Assembly: GCA_016873675.1 (NCBI GenBank)
Contig: VGWG01000002.1
Location: forward strand, 1-64,000
Direction: 5' to 3'
Source: Lentisphaerota bacterium
Lineage (GTDB): Bacteria > Verrucomicrobiota > Kiritimatiellia > RFP12 > JAAYNR01
Length of the DNA stretch: 64,000 nt
A model generated the notes under the pieces. The model made no database searches and was not told the origin of the DNA. It saw only the letters and a list, made by a program, of their open reading frames with translations. This document shows positions 35,429-43,551 of this stretch, piece by piece; the stretch's first letter is position 1; each line of letters opens with the position of its first letter. The position numbers and the translations under genes are program-made.

Positions 35429-36337
35429 ATGAAAACACTTGTCGTCCGTGTCAGTGGCGGTCTTGGCAACCAGATGTTTGAATATGCGCTCGGTCTTGCA
35501 GTCTCGCAGCGTACCGGACGTGTGCTTCGTCTGGATCTGACAGACTTCCTTGTGTTCAGAAGCGGCCGGACGTATCAGTTGGATCAATTCTGCGGCCCGC
35601 GTGCAACGAGACGGTGGGGGACCGTCCAAACGGGGCTTTTTCTGGCTGCCTGGATCATCGGGAAGCGGATCAGCATGGGCCTGGCGACAGCGTTGTTCCG
35701 TATTCTCAATGTGTGCGTCATTCAGACCGATCAGCTCTTTCATGTTGACCCCGGTTTTATGAACGCGCTCTTGGCTGGAACCAACGCGACGCTGTGCATT
35801 GCCGGTTGCTACGGGGTTCTCCCGTATCTGGCGGATGCGACGGATGCTATTCGTGAGGCGTTTACGTTGACGAGTGAACTGTCCGGCCCCAACAAAACCT
35901 ATTACGAACGGTTCTCCAACACCGCATCCTCAGTCTCGATTCATATCCGGCGGACGGACTATTTGAGCGCAAACAATGGCGCGCCGGTTCTGGATTTCAC
36001 CTATTATGCGCGGGCGATCCACACGATCCGGCAGCGCGTAGAGGACCCGCTGTGGGTCATCTTCTCGGACGACATACCCTGGTGCAGGAACGCTTTTGCC
36101 GATCTGTCCAACGTGGTCTACGTTGAAGGGAATGCAGACGCTCCGTGGTGCGATATGCATCTCATTTCAGCCTGCCGCCATCACATCATCGCCAACAGCA
36201 CGTTCTCCTGGTGGGGGGCGTTTTTGAGCCGCGCCCCGTCTGGCATAACCGTCTATCCCCAAACGTGGTTCCGGGGACAGCCGACAACTGCGGACATGGT
36301 CAATCCAACGTGGATGCCGGTCGCTTCTTCTGAATGA
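35429..36337 (+). CDS. GT11-family alpha-1,2-fucosyltransferase
   Basis: 302 residues, typical length. N-terminal VRVSGGLGNQMFEYALGLA; the donor motif VSIHIRRTDYL near residue 170; and the C-terminal ANSTFSWWGAFLS and VYPQTWF are diagnostic for GT11. It would add fucose from GDP-fucose in alpha-1,2 linkage, commonly to galactose. It pairs functionally with the GT10 gene in the same locus. Confidence 0.94.
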   Translation: MKTLVVRVSGGLGNQMFEYALGLAVSQRTGRVLRLDLTDFLVFRSGRTYQLDQFCGPRATRRWGTVQTGLFLAAWIIGKRISMGLATALFRILNVCVIQTDQLFHVDPGFMNALLAGTNATLCIAGCYGVLPYLADATDAIREAFTLTSELSGPNKTYYERFSNTASSVSIHIRRTDYLSANNGAPVLDFTYYARAIHTIRQRVEDPLWVIFSDDIPWCRNAFADLSNVVYVEGNADAPWCDMHLISACRHHIIANSTFSWWGAFLSRAPSGITVYPQTWFRGQPTTADMVNPTWMPVASSE

Positions 36338-36349
36338 GGACACGGGACA

Positions 36350-37456
36350 ATGCCCTGGACAAGCCGATATAGCCGGATATTCACCTACGGCAGTTCGCAG
36401 TTCTGCGGACACATCGAGGCCTATTGGGCGGCTCATACGGAGGACCTGCTGGTCTATGTGGTTGAGCCGCGCATCTCACCACATCAGAACGTCATTCGGA
36501 TCTATCACCGGGGAGCCCTTGTTCGCGAATACCCCGTGCGGTCATCCCGGTGGGTCGTCGGTTATTATTCCTGGTGGTACATGAACCACCTGCGAGCCCT
36601 GCTTCGTTTTGCGAAGCATCCGAATCAAACGCTCGTGCTGGGATCTCATCCGATTGCTTTCGTGGGCATGTCGCTCATCAAATGGATTCGACCGGTGGTT
36701 TATGCCTATTGGATCGGGGACTATTTCACCGATACACGGCGCATCGTCGTCTGGTTTGAGCGTGTCAAGAAGTGCTATCACGACCGGGTTTCCTTTGCGT
36801 TCTATTTGAGTGATTCGATCAATCGGGTGATGAACGGACACGTTGCTGCGTGCCCGTCCCGTCGAACGGTGATGTGGGGGCTCAAGGCTTACCCCGATCA
36901 GGCGGCGCCTCCGCCGGCCCCGTTTACGCTCTTGTTCGTCGGGTTGATCCGGCCGGGTCAGGGGATTGAGGCGATCCTTGATTTTCTTGCGACACATGAG
37001 GGATTCCGGTTGAACCTGATCGGGGTCGGCCAGCCTGTATTTGTCAAACAGCTTCAGGAGTGGATCACGAAGCAACAGCTCGGCAACAAGGTCTTTTTTC
37101 CCAATCGGTTTTATTCTGAAGAGGAACTGGTCTCGGTTGCGCGCACGTGCCACGTTGGGGTTGCGCTTTACGATCATTCTCCCGGTAACTTTTCGCATTA
37201 TGCGGATCCCGGAAAGGTGAAGGCCTATGCCGAGATGCACTTGCCGGTGCTGATCACACGGGTATCGGATATAGTGCCTTTTGTGGAGCGGTTCGGAAGC
37301 GGGGAGGTTATCGGGGCTGTTGACGAGATACAGACCGCTCTGGAAAGGATGCAGAATCATTACTTGCGGTATCAGGAAGGTGTTCGGCATTTCATATCGT
37401 GCTTTGAGTACGAGCGTTATTATCAGGAAGCATTTGTCGTGTTGGAGAACATTTGA
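36350..37456 (+). CDS. GT4-like glycosyltransferase
   Basis: 368 residues with a GT-B layout. The C-terminal half has LLFVGLIRPGQGIEAIL, RLNLIGVGQPVF, VFFPNRFYSEEELV and DPGKVKAYAEMHLPVLI, corresponding to donor binding. The usual ExGxxxxEAMA is replaced by the DPGKVKAY form also seen at 38541. A single hydrophobic stretch lies at TLVLGSHPIAFVGMSLI. Donor and acceptor are unknown. Confidence 0.85.
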   Translation: MPWTSRYSRIFTYGSSQFCGHIEAYWAAHTEDLLVYVVEPRISPHQNVIRIYHRGALVREYPVRSSRWVVGYYSWWYMNHLRALLRFAKHPNQTLVLGSHPIAFVGMSLIKWIRPVVYAYWIGDYFTDTRRIVVWFERVKKCYHDRVSFAFYLSDSINRVMNGHVAACPSRRTVMWGLKAYPDQAAPPPAPFTLLFVGLIRPGQGIEAILDFLATHEGFRLNLIGVGQPVFVKQLQEWITKQQLGNKVFFPNRFYSEEELVSVARTCHVGVALYDHSPGNFSHYADPGKVKAYAEMHLPVLITRVSDIVPFVERFGSGEVIGAVDEIQTALERMQNHYLRYQEGVRHFISCFEYERYYQEAFVVLENI

Positions 37457-37457
37457 G

Positions 37458-38480
37458 ATGGGGACCTCGCAATATCTTCCAGTCGGTGTCGTCGTTGGGA
37501 TGAGAAACTCGGCGACAACGATAGTGGCGTGCTTGAAAGGATTGATCTCGCAGACGTATCCCATTGCTGAAATTGTTGTCGTTGACAATGTTTCAACAGA
37601 CGCGTCGGCCGGTCTCGTCGAAGACTTTGCGAAATCGAGTCCGGTTGCTGTGCGTCTGATCCGGCAGTCCGTGAACGGCGGATTGACATCAAGTTACAAT
37701 CTGGGGGCCGAGATCGTGACAGCGTCATTGCTGGTGTTTGTGCACTCCGACAGCATGTTGCCTTCGCCGCAGGAGATTGAACGCTTGGTCGAGCCGCTTC
37801 TCTCTGATCCGCAGGTGGTCGCCGCCTATTCTGTCTTGTTAATGCCTGAAGAAGTATGGGAGCGCTTTCCTTTCTGGCAGAAATATTTATTTGCCCGTAT
37901 GGCATTGATCGAGAAACCCTGCATGTGCGGCAAATTTGACTGCATTCGCAAAGAGGCTTATCTGAAGGTGGGCGGGCACAACGTCAAAAGGTTTACTGCA
38001 ACTTGTGGGTACGGTGGGGAGGATTCGGACCTCAATGCGCGGTTGAAAAAGGTCGGCAAGATCGTTGGGTCCTCGGCACGTGTCGTTCACCTCCATGATC
38101 TGGGGCCCGGGTATAGGCTGGGGGCCCTCTTCAAGACACGAAAAATGCTGGCGCGTACCTATGGAAAGATATTGGTTTTTGAGGGTCTGCGTCCCCTGAC
38201 GGGCAAGGTGCCTTTGCTGATCAAGCCTGCGCTGGCTGTGTTGCCTTTGGTTCCGCATCTGTTTGTGGAAGGTTGTATTATCTTCTTCATTTTTTCATTG
38301 GTTTATTCCAGACGGATGTTTACCACGCGATGTACCCTGATGAATTGGCGTATTCTCTTGGTTCCGGTCATTGATGTTGCGTTGATATACCATGAGACGT
38401 TCTGGTTCATCGAGGGGCTTCTGACGCCATCGGCTGACGCGCGTGCAAGCTCACCAAGTCGCTCGAAAAGAGATGCGTGA
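37458..38480 (+). CDS. GT2-family glycosyltransferase with C-terminal membrane segments
   Basis: 340 residues. VGVVVGMRNSATTIVACL, then IVVVDNVSTDAS and the VFVHSDSMLPSPQEIERL metal site; a YGGEDSDLNARL segment matches the catalytic ED of family 2. Two hydrophobic segments near the C-terminus (LFVEGCIIFFIFSLVY and ILLVPVIDVALIYHETFW) anchor it to the membrane. The ATG starts one base after the upstream stop. Confidence 0.9.
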   Translation: MGTSQYLPVGVVVGMRNSATTIVACLKGLISQTYPIAEIVVVDNVSTDASAGLVEDFAKSSPVAVRLIRQSVNGGLTSSYNLGAEIVTASLLVFVHSDSMLPSPQEIERLVEPLLSDPQVVAAYSVLLMPEEVWERFPFWQKYLFARMALIEKPCMCGKFDCIRKEAYLKVGGHNVKRFTATCGYGGEDSDLNARLKKVGKIVGSSARVVHLHDLGPGYRLGALFKTRKMLARTYGKILVFEGLRPLTGKVPLLIKPALAVLPLVPHLFVEGCIIFFIFSLVYSRRMFTTRCTLMNWRILLVPVIDVALIYHETFWFIEGLLTPSADARASSPSRSKRDA

Positions 38481-38540
38481 GTATGCGGTGTTCCTGCTGG
38501 CGGGTTTATCGTTTGGAGCCTATAATGTGATCTCATCTGG

Positions 38541-39722
38541 ATGTTTGAATGGAAAGGGTCGGAACGGATTGTGACGGCCGAACAAATACAAAAAGGAAAA
38601 GTCGTCATCTTTTCTCACTATGCGACGACGGGCGCATGTGAAGAATTGCGGGATTGGCTTGTTGGCATGCGGGTCCGCGAGCTCGCATATGTGGCTTTTC
38701 CGTTTGGTCCTAACCCTGACCGCTTTATTCGGACCGATGTTTATCGGGACGGTCGGTTGTTCAAGACCACCCGTTCGCTGTTTAGAATCCGGCTGCCGGA
38801 ACCGCTTGCTTACGCCAAAGACTTTCTGTATGCGATCACTTACGCCATGCGAGTGGGATGCGGCGCTGACCTGCTGGTGGCCGGGGATAACCTCCTTTCG
38901 TTGGCTGGATGTCTGGCAAGTCGCATAGCTCGAATCAAGCGTGTCGCCTATTACATGATTGATTATACGCCAGTGCGCTATGCCAATCGGTTATTGAATG
39001 GTTTGTATTACTGGGTGGATCGACAAGCCGCCTGCCGGGCGGATGTCGTCTGGCCGTTGACAGAGGAAATGATTCAGGGTCGTTTCAATGCCGGCCGGCT
39101 CGACCGGCGGCGTGTCCGGTGGTATGTTGTTCCCTATGGCTGTCATGCCGTCAGTAGCGCATCGTATGATGTTCGAAACGTGGTTTACATGGGTGATATT
39201 GTGCAAAGCAAAGGGGCTGATCTATTCATACCCTTTGCCAACGCTTTGCGACGCATGGTTCCCGCTTTCCGCTTCACGATCATCGGCGGAGGCCGGGATC
39301 TCGCGGGTTTGAAGGCGGAAGCCGAACGGGCGGGTCTGCGCGATCAGGTGACTTTTCATGGCTTTCTGGCAGCCATTGGCGATGTCGTGGCGTTGGTGGC
39401 CCGGGGCGGTGTGGCGATCGCTCCGTATGACCCCTCCGATGCCAACAGCTTTACGTTTTATTCAGATCCTGGAAAGGTCAAGGTTTACCTCGGATGCGGA
39501 CTGCCTGTTGTGTTGACGGACGTCCCGCCCATCGCACGGGTGATTGCACGCGAAGGTGCCGGGCGGATCGCGCGGTATGATGCCACGGATCTGGCCGAGA
39601 CGGTTGCCTCGGTGATGCGCTCGGCCGAATACTCCGCAATTCGAGCTCGCGCGTCTGCCATGGGCCACGAATATGAGTGGAGACGAATCTTTGAAAATGC
39701 GTTTGACCAATTAAACGCCTAG
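38541..39722 (+). CDS. GT4-family glycosyltransferase
   Basis: 393 residues. VVIFSHYATTGACEELRDWL begins the N-terminal half; VVYMGDIVQSKGADLFIPF, FTIIGGGRDLAGL, VTFHGFLAAIGDVVALV and the DPGKVKVYLGCGLPVVL donor segment form the second. The DPGKVK form is shared with the gene at 36350, suggesting a related subfamily. A later ATG near 38577 is not available in frame; GTG or internal starts near VTAEQ are possible, so the first 10 residues are uncertain. Confidence 0.88.
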   Translation: MFEWKGSERIVTAEQIQKGKVVIFSHYATTGACEELRDWLVGMRVRELAYVAFPFGPNPDRFIRTDVYRDGRLFKTTRSLFRIRLPEPLAYAKDFLYAITYAMRVGCGADLLVAGDNLLSLAGCLASRIARIKRVAYYMIDYTPVRYANRLLNGLYYWVDRQAACRADVVWPLTEEMIQGRFNAGRLDRRRVRWYVVPYGCHAVSSASYDVRNVVYMGDIVQSKGADLFIPFANALRRMVPAFRFTIIGGGRDLAGLKAEAERAGLRDQVTFHGFLAAIGDVVALVARGGVAIAPYDPSDANSFTFYSDPGKVKVYLGCGLPVVLTDVPPIARVIAREGAGRIARYDATDLAETVASVMRSAEYSAIRARASAMGHEYEWRRIFENAFDQLNA

Positions 39723-39735
39723 GAGAGAGTCGAAT

Positions 39736-40572
39736 ATGAACAGGCGCAAAACTAGCCGCTTTCGGCGATTTGCAAAATCAGCGTGTGTGTGGATGCTGGC
39801 CTTCGGTTTCAACCCCGCTGCCTGGCGGTATGCGTTTCGCGGATTTATCGTCGCCCTGAAGGAATACCAAACGCTGGCAGGGCAGAACCGCAAGGCAGGA
39901 TATCCCTTTCGCCTTCATTTCTCGATGCCGTGCCTGGGAGACCGCTACGCGCCCAGTGGGACGGCGAGCGGTCATTATTTCTTTCAAGATTTCTTTATCG
40001 CTCGAAAGATCTTTGAACGCCGTCCCGTCCGGCATATGGATATCGGATCTCGTGTGGACGGTTTTGTGGCGCATGTGGCATCGTTTAGAGATATCGAAGT
40101 CTTTGATATTCGGCCTCTGACGCTAAACATCCCGTCGATTCTCTTTAAGCAGGCTGATCTGACGCATCTGGATTCTGCGTATCGACACTGCTGCGACTCG
40201 CTCTCCTGCCTGCATGCCATCGAGCATTTCGGTTTGGGGCGTTACGGTGATGCGATTGATTTGTATGGGCATGTCAAGGGCTTTGACAACTTGTGTTCCG
40301 TGCTCAAACCCGGGGGCGTGCTCTATTTTTCAACGCCTATCGGTCCTGAGCGCATTGATTTTAACGCATGCCGGGTGTTCAATATCCGGACCATTCTCGA
40401 TCTGGCGCATCTGGGCTTTGAGCTTGATGAATTCTCGTATGTGGACGATGCAGGAAACTTTCATGCCAACGTACAACTGACACCCGAGCGGATAATCGAT
40501 AATTGTGGATGTGATTACGGATGCGGAATCTTTGAGTTCCGGAAGAAATTGCAGGAGACGATTTCAGAATGA
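39736..40572 (+). CDS. DUF268-family protein (second copy)
   Basis: 278 residues, closely matching the protein at 30721: RYAPSGTASGHYFFQDFF, HMDIGSRVDGFVAHVASF, SCLHAIEHFGLGRYGD, FSTPIGPERIDFNACRVF and CGCDYGCGIFE. The shared SGHYF(H/F)QD and C-terminal cysteines suggest the same activity on a similar substrate. Base composition is GC-richer than in the first copy. The stop overlaps the next ATG (ATGA). Confidence 0.86.
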   Translation: MNRRKTSRFRRFAKSACVWMLAFGFNPAAWRYAFRGFIVALKEYQTLAGQNRKAGYPFRLHFSMPCLGDRYAPSGTASGHYFFQDFFIARKIFERRPVRHMDIGSRVDGFVAHVASFRDIEVFDIRPLTLNIPSILFKQADLTHLDSAYRHCCDSLSCLHAIEHFGLGRYGDAIDLYGHVKGFDNLCSVLKPGGVLYFSTPIGPERIDFNACRVFNIRTILDLAHLGFELDEFSYVDDAGNFHANVQLTPERIIDNCGCDYGCGIFEFRKKLQETISE

Positions 40573-41828
40573 ACATTGTCTGGATATTGAACAGCTACGG
40601 GCTTGATTCGGGGGCGATCACAGGATCACCCATTCGGTTTCACGCGATTTCGTCGCGGTGGAAACGGGATATTCCTGATCTTGCACAGACGCTGATGACG
40701 ACCTCTGGCGGCGAATGTGTGTTGCGCAGCGTCGGCTGCACACTTCCCGTCGTCCGTGTACCCGCATCACTTTTTTTGAATCGTGAACCGTTCAAGATGA
40801 AGGCGTTTCGGCTTTGGTCCTATTTTGTGACGGCTATCCATGCGCATCTAGCGAGAAAACGGATGCCGAAGGCCGATGTCGTGATCACAGTCAGCGACTA
40901 CTTTTGTGATGTGGCGGCGGCCTGCGTTGTGAAGCGGAGACGTCCGGGATCGCGCTGGATCGCCTGGATCCATCACAAAGAATTGCATCCGACACAGCGG
41001 CCGGGCAACCGGCTGTTTAATGCCATCACTTGGCGGATGCAGGAGTGGAGCTTCAAACGGATTGCACGTTTTGCGGATCAGGCCTGGGTGCTCGATTCGG
41101 ACGCGGGGGATTTGTGCGGAAAACGCCTTTCGGAAATGGGGATGCCGCGCGAGCGCATCCGAAAAATGCAGAATGGCATTGATGCGGGACCAATCAAACA
41201 GGTTCCAGAATCAGGCAAGACGGTGGATGCCGTGATGATCGGCGTACGGCCGAACAAGGGGAGTCTCGACGTCGTTCCCATCTGGAAGTGTGTTCAGGCG
41301 ATCCGCCCCGGCACCACGTTATTGTTGATGGGTGGAATGGCTGGCGAGGACGCATTGGCCAAACACATCCGCAAGGAGGGGCTCGATGGGGTGATTACGA
41401 TTTTCAAACCGGCCGAGGGTTGGCTGCCCTTCGACGCCTATGTCCGCACGATTAAGAGCGCGCGTCTTCTTTTCGCTCCCAGTCATGAGGAAGGGTGGGG
41501 GATCGCGGTGTGCGAAGCGATGGCCTGCGGGCTGCCGGTGGTGGCGTATGACTTGCCGGTCTATCGCCGTGTCTATGGCAACGCTCTGGTCACGGTGCGC
41601 GAGGGTAACCCTCGCGCTTTTGCAGTGGCGCTTTGCGGTCTGTTGGATGATGCGGGCCGGTTTTCCGATTATGCCAAGCGCGGGCGTGATTGCGCCGGAA
41701 GGTACGACTGGGATCGTGTCGCGATGGATGATCTGGCCGTAGCGGATGGAAATGGGTGTTGCGTGATGCAGAAGATATCTACGGATAGTGAGACTCGCAC
41801 GAGACAAAAATGCGGAGTGTTAGTATGA
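40569..41828 (+). CDS. GT4-family glycosyltransferase
   Basis: 419 residues. MNIVWILNSYGLDSGAITGS at the N-terminus; MIGVRPNKGSLDVVP, LLLMGGMAGEDALAKHI and the donor motif FAPSHEEGWGIAVCEAM with ACGLPVVAYDLPVY are clear GT-B family 4 signatures. The C-terminal 25 residues are low in similarity and run to the next gene. Both ends overlap neighbours by ATGA. Confidence 0.92.
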   Translation: MNIVWILNSYGLDSGAITGSPIRFHAISSRWKRDIPDLAQTLMTTSGGECVLRSVGCTLPVVRVPASLFLNREPFKMKAFRLWSYFVTAIHAHLARKRMPKADVVITVSDYFCDVAAACVVKRRRPGSRWIAWIHHKELHPTQRPGNRLFNAITWRMQEWSFKRIARFADQAWVLDSDAGDLCGKRLSEMGMPRERIRKMQNGIDAGPIKQVPESGKTVDAVMIGVRPNKGSLDVVPIWKCVQAIRPGTTLLLMGGMAGEDALAKHIRKEGLDGVITIFKPAEGWLPFDAYVRTIKSARLLFAPSHEEGWGIAVCEAMACGLPVVAYDLPVYRRVYGNALVTVREGNPRAFAVALCGLLDDAGRFSDYAKRGRDCAGRYDWDRVAMDDLAVADGNGCCVMQKISTDSETRTRQKCGVLV

Positions 41829-42487
41829 ATCCCTATGCTTTCAATTCGTCTGCTTATCCTGTGTCCCGGTGCGGACAAGATGACAGTCGGGTCAAGATGG
41901 TCGTGCCGCTGCTTGGCCGGGTTGGGCGAGTGTTAGATGTCGGTTGTCTGGACGGAACGATCGGGACATTACTCCTGAATGAAGGGAATGAGGTTTACGG
42001 TATCGACGCATCCGAGCCTGCCATAGCTCAGGCCCTGGCGAGAGGAGTGAAAGCCCGGCTCGGCAATGTCGAGGAACGATTTCCATTCGATGATGCCCTG
42101 TTTGACGGCGTTTTCGCTGGTGAAATCATTGAACACATCTTCGATATTGACAAGATGCTGTCGGAAATCGGACGAGTCTTAAAGCCGGCAGGCGTATTTG
42201 TTCTAACCACACCGAATCTTGCCGCTTTTGGAAGACGACTGCTGTTACTCTTGAACCAAAATCCTCACATTGAGATTTCGTTCACCGATGGTGCGGCCGG
42301 CCATATCCGCTATTTCATTCGGCAGACGCTTTTCGACATTCTGGGCAAACACGGTTTTACAGTCGAGGTGTTCTGTTCCGATGTGATTAATTTCAACGCG
42401 GCGGGGTCACTGCACAGCTACTGGCTGGCGCGGTGGTTCCCCACCTTTGGCAAATCGCTCATTGTGCGTGCCATCAAACAGGCGTAA
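41825..42487 (+). CDS. SAM-dependent methyltransferase (UbiE/Methyltransf_11-like)
   Basis: 220 residues. VLDVGCLDGTIGTLLLNEG, VYGIDASEPAIAQA, FDGVFAGEIIEHIFDIDKML and LKPAGVFVLTTPN are textbook class I motifs. It is the last plus-strand gene of the locus and is coupled to the glycosyltransferase by ATGA. It may cap or tailor the glycan, but the substrate is unknown. It converges on the epimerase with about 30 bases between stops. Confidence 0.9.
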   Translation: MNPYAFNSSAYPVSRCGQDDSRVKMVVPLLGRVGRVLDVGCLDGTIGTLLLNEGNEVYGIDASEPAIAQALARGVKARLGNVEERFPFDDALFDGVFAGEIIEHIFDIDKMLSEIGRVLKPAGVFVLTTPNLAAFGRRLLLLLNQNPHIEISFTDGAAGHIRYFIRQTLFDILGKHGFTVEVFCSDVINFNAAGSLHSYWLARWFPTFGKSLIVRAIKQA

Positions 42488-42516
42488 GCACCAGCCTGAT
42501 AGGTGTGGGGAATCCC

Positions 42517-43551
42517 TTATACGGTGCCACGTGATCGGTGCCACGCGACTGTTTGATGGATCGCATCGGCGAGGGAGCCGTGCGGGGTTAAGCCGAATGC
42601 GTGCCGGGCGCGGGCGACGGACGGCACATAACGCGCGGGCAGGACGCCCTCTTGCGCTTGCTGTTGAATCAGGATCTCGTTCTGCGTACCCGCGCATTCT
42701 CGGACCAGGCAGGCCAGGTCACGGATGGAAATGACATCCTCCGAGCCCACGTTGTAGGCCCTGCCATGCTCGCCCCGCAGCAGAAGCGTCCAGAGCCACT
42801 CCGCGAGATCGGCGGCGTAAAGATACGAACGCAGTGGAGTGCCGTCACCACGAATGACAATGGGGCGGTTTTCCAGGCAGTCTCGGATGAAGTTGCCGAT
42901 GGCGAAGTGGGCGTCGAGCGGAAGATAAGGCCCGACAAAGGCAAAAGGGCGGGCGATGACACATTCAAAGGAACCGGTCGAAGCATCGAGGCAGAGCTGC
43001 TCAGAAACCTTTTTACCTCGTCCATATGCGGTTTGCGGGACACCTTCGTACGTTTCAGGAACATGACTCAGTGTCGGCGGTTGCATGCCGTAAACCGCTC
43101 CTGAACTGATATAGAGCAGTCGCCGGGCTCCACACCGCGTGACAAACTCCAACAGATGCCGCGTCCCCTCGGTGATGACGGAGTACATTTCTTCGGGATC
43201 TTCTTGTTCCAATTTCGCACTGGCGGCGGTCGCGCCGTGGATCACAAAGTCGAAAGTGCGCCCGGTCGGCGGCGTGAACGAGCGGACATTCCCCGCGATG
43301 AAATTTAATCCCGGCTGGCCAATGAACTCGGGACAGGAATCGAGAAATCGCTTGGGGTCACGCGAGAGTGCGGTCACGGTGATGTTGAGATTACAGCTCT
43401 TGCGCAAATGAACAAATAATTGCAACAACCACTTGCCAAAAAAACCGGTCCCACCGGTCAAGAAGACATGCTGACATTTGAGAAGCGACACACTGCCCGC
43501 GAGCGCGGGGAATATGTTCCCCATGTGTTCTTCTATGACAGAGCCTCTCAT
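42517..43551 (-). CDS. NAD-dependent sugar epimerase/dehydratase (extended SDR)
   Basis: 344 residues. VFLTGGTGFFGKWLL is the NAD-binding GxxGxxG; DFVIHGATAAS, LLYISSGAVYG and catalytic YGRGKK (YxxxK), then NVGSEDVISIRDLA, place it with nucleotide-sugar epimerases, reductases or dehydratases. The ATG at 43551 overlaps the stop of the TPP enzyme (ATGA), so the two are expressed together. An alternative start at 43524 exists. The exact reaction is unknown. Confidence 0.9.
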   Translation of the reverse strand: MRGSVIEEHMGNIFPALAGSVSLLKCQHVFLTGGTGFFGKWLLQLFVHLRKSCNLNITVTALSRDPKRFLDSCPEFIGQPGLNFIAGNVRSFTPPTGRTFDFVIHGATAASAKLEQEDPEEMYSVITEGTRHLLEFVTRCGARRLLYISSGAVYGMQPPTLSHVPETYEGVPQTAYGRGKKVSEQLCLDASTGSFECVIARPFAFVGPYLPLDAHFAIGNFIRDCLENRPIVIRGDGTPLRSYLYAADLAEWLWTLLLRGEHGRAYNVGSEDVISIRDLACLVRECAGTQNEILIQQQAQEGVLPARYVPSVARARHAFGLTPHGSLADAIHQTVAWHRSRGTV

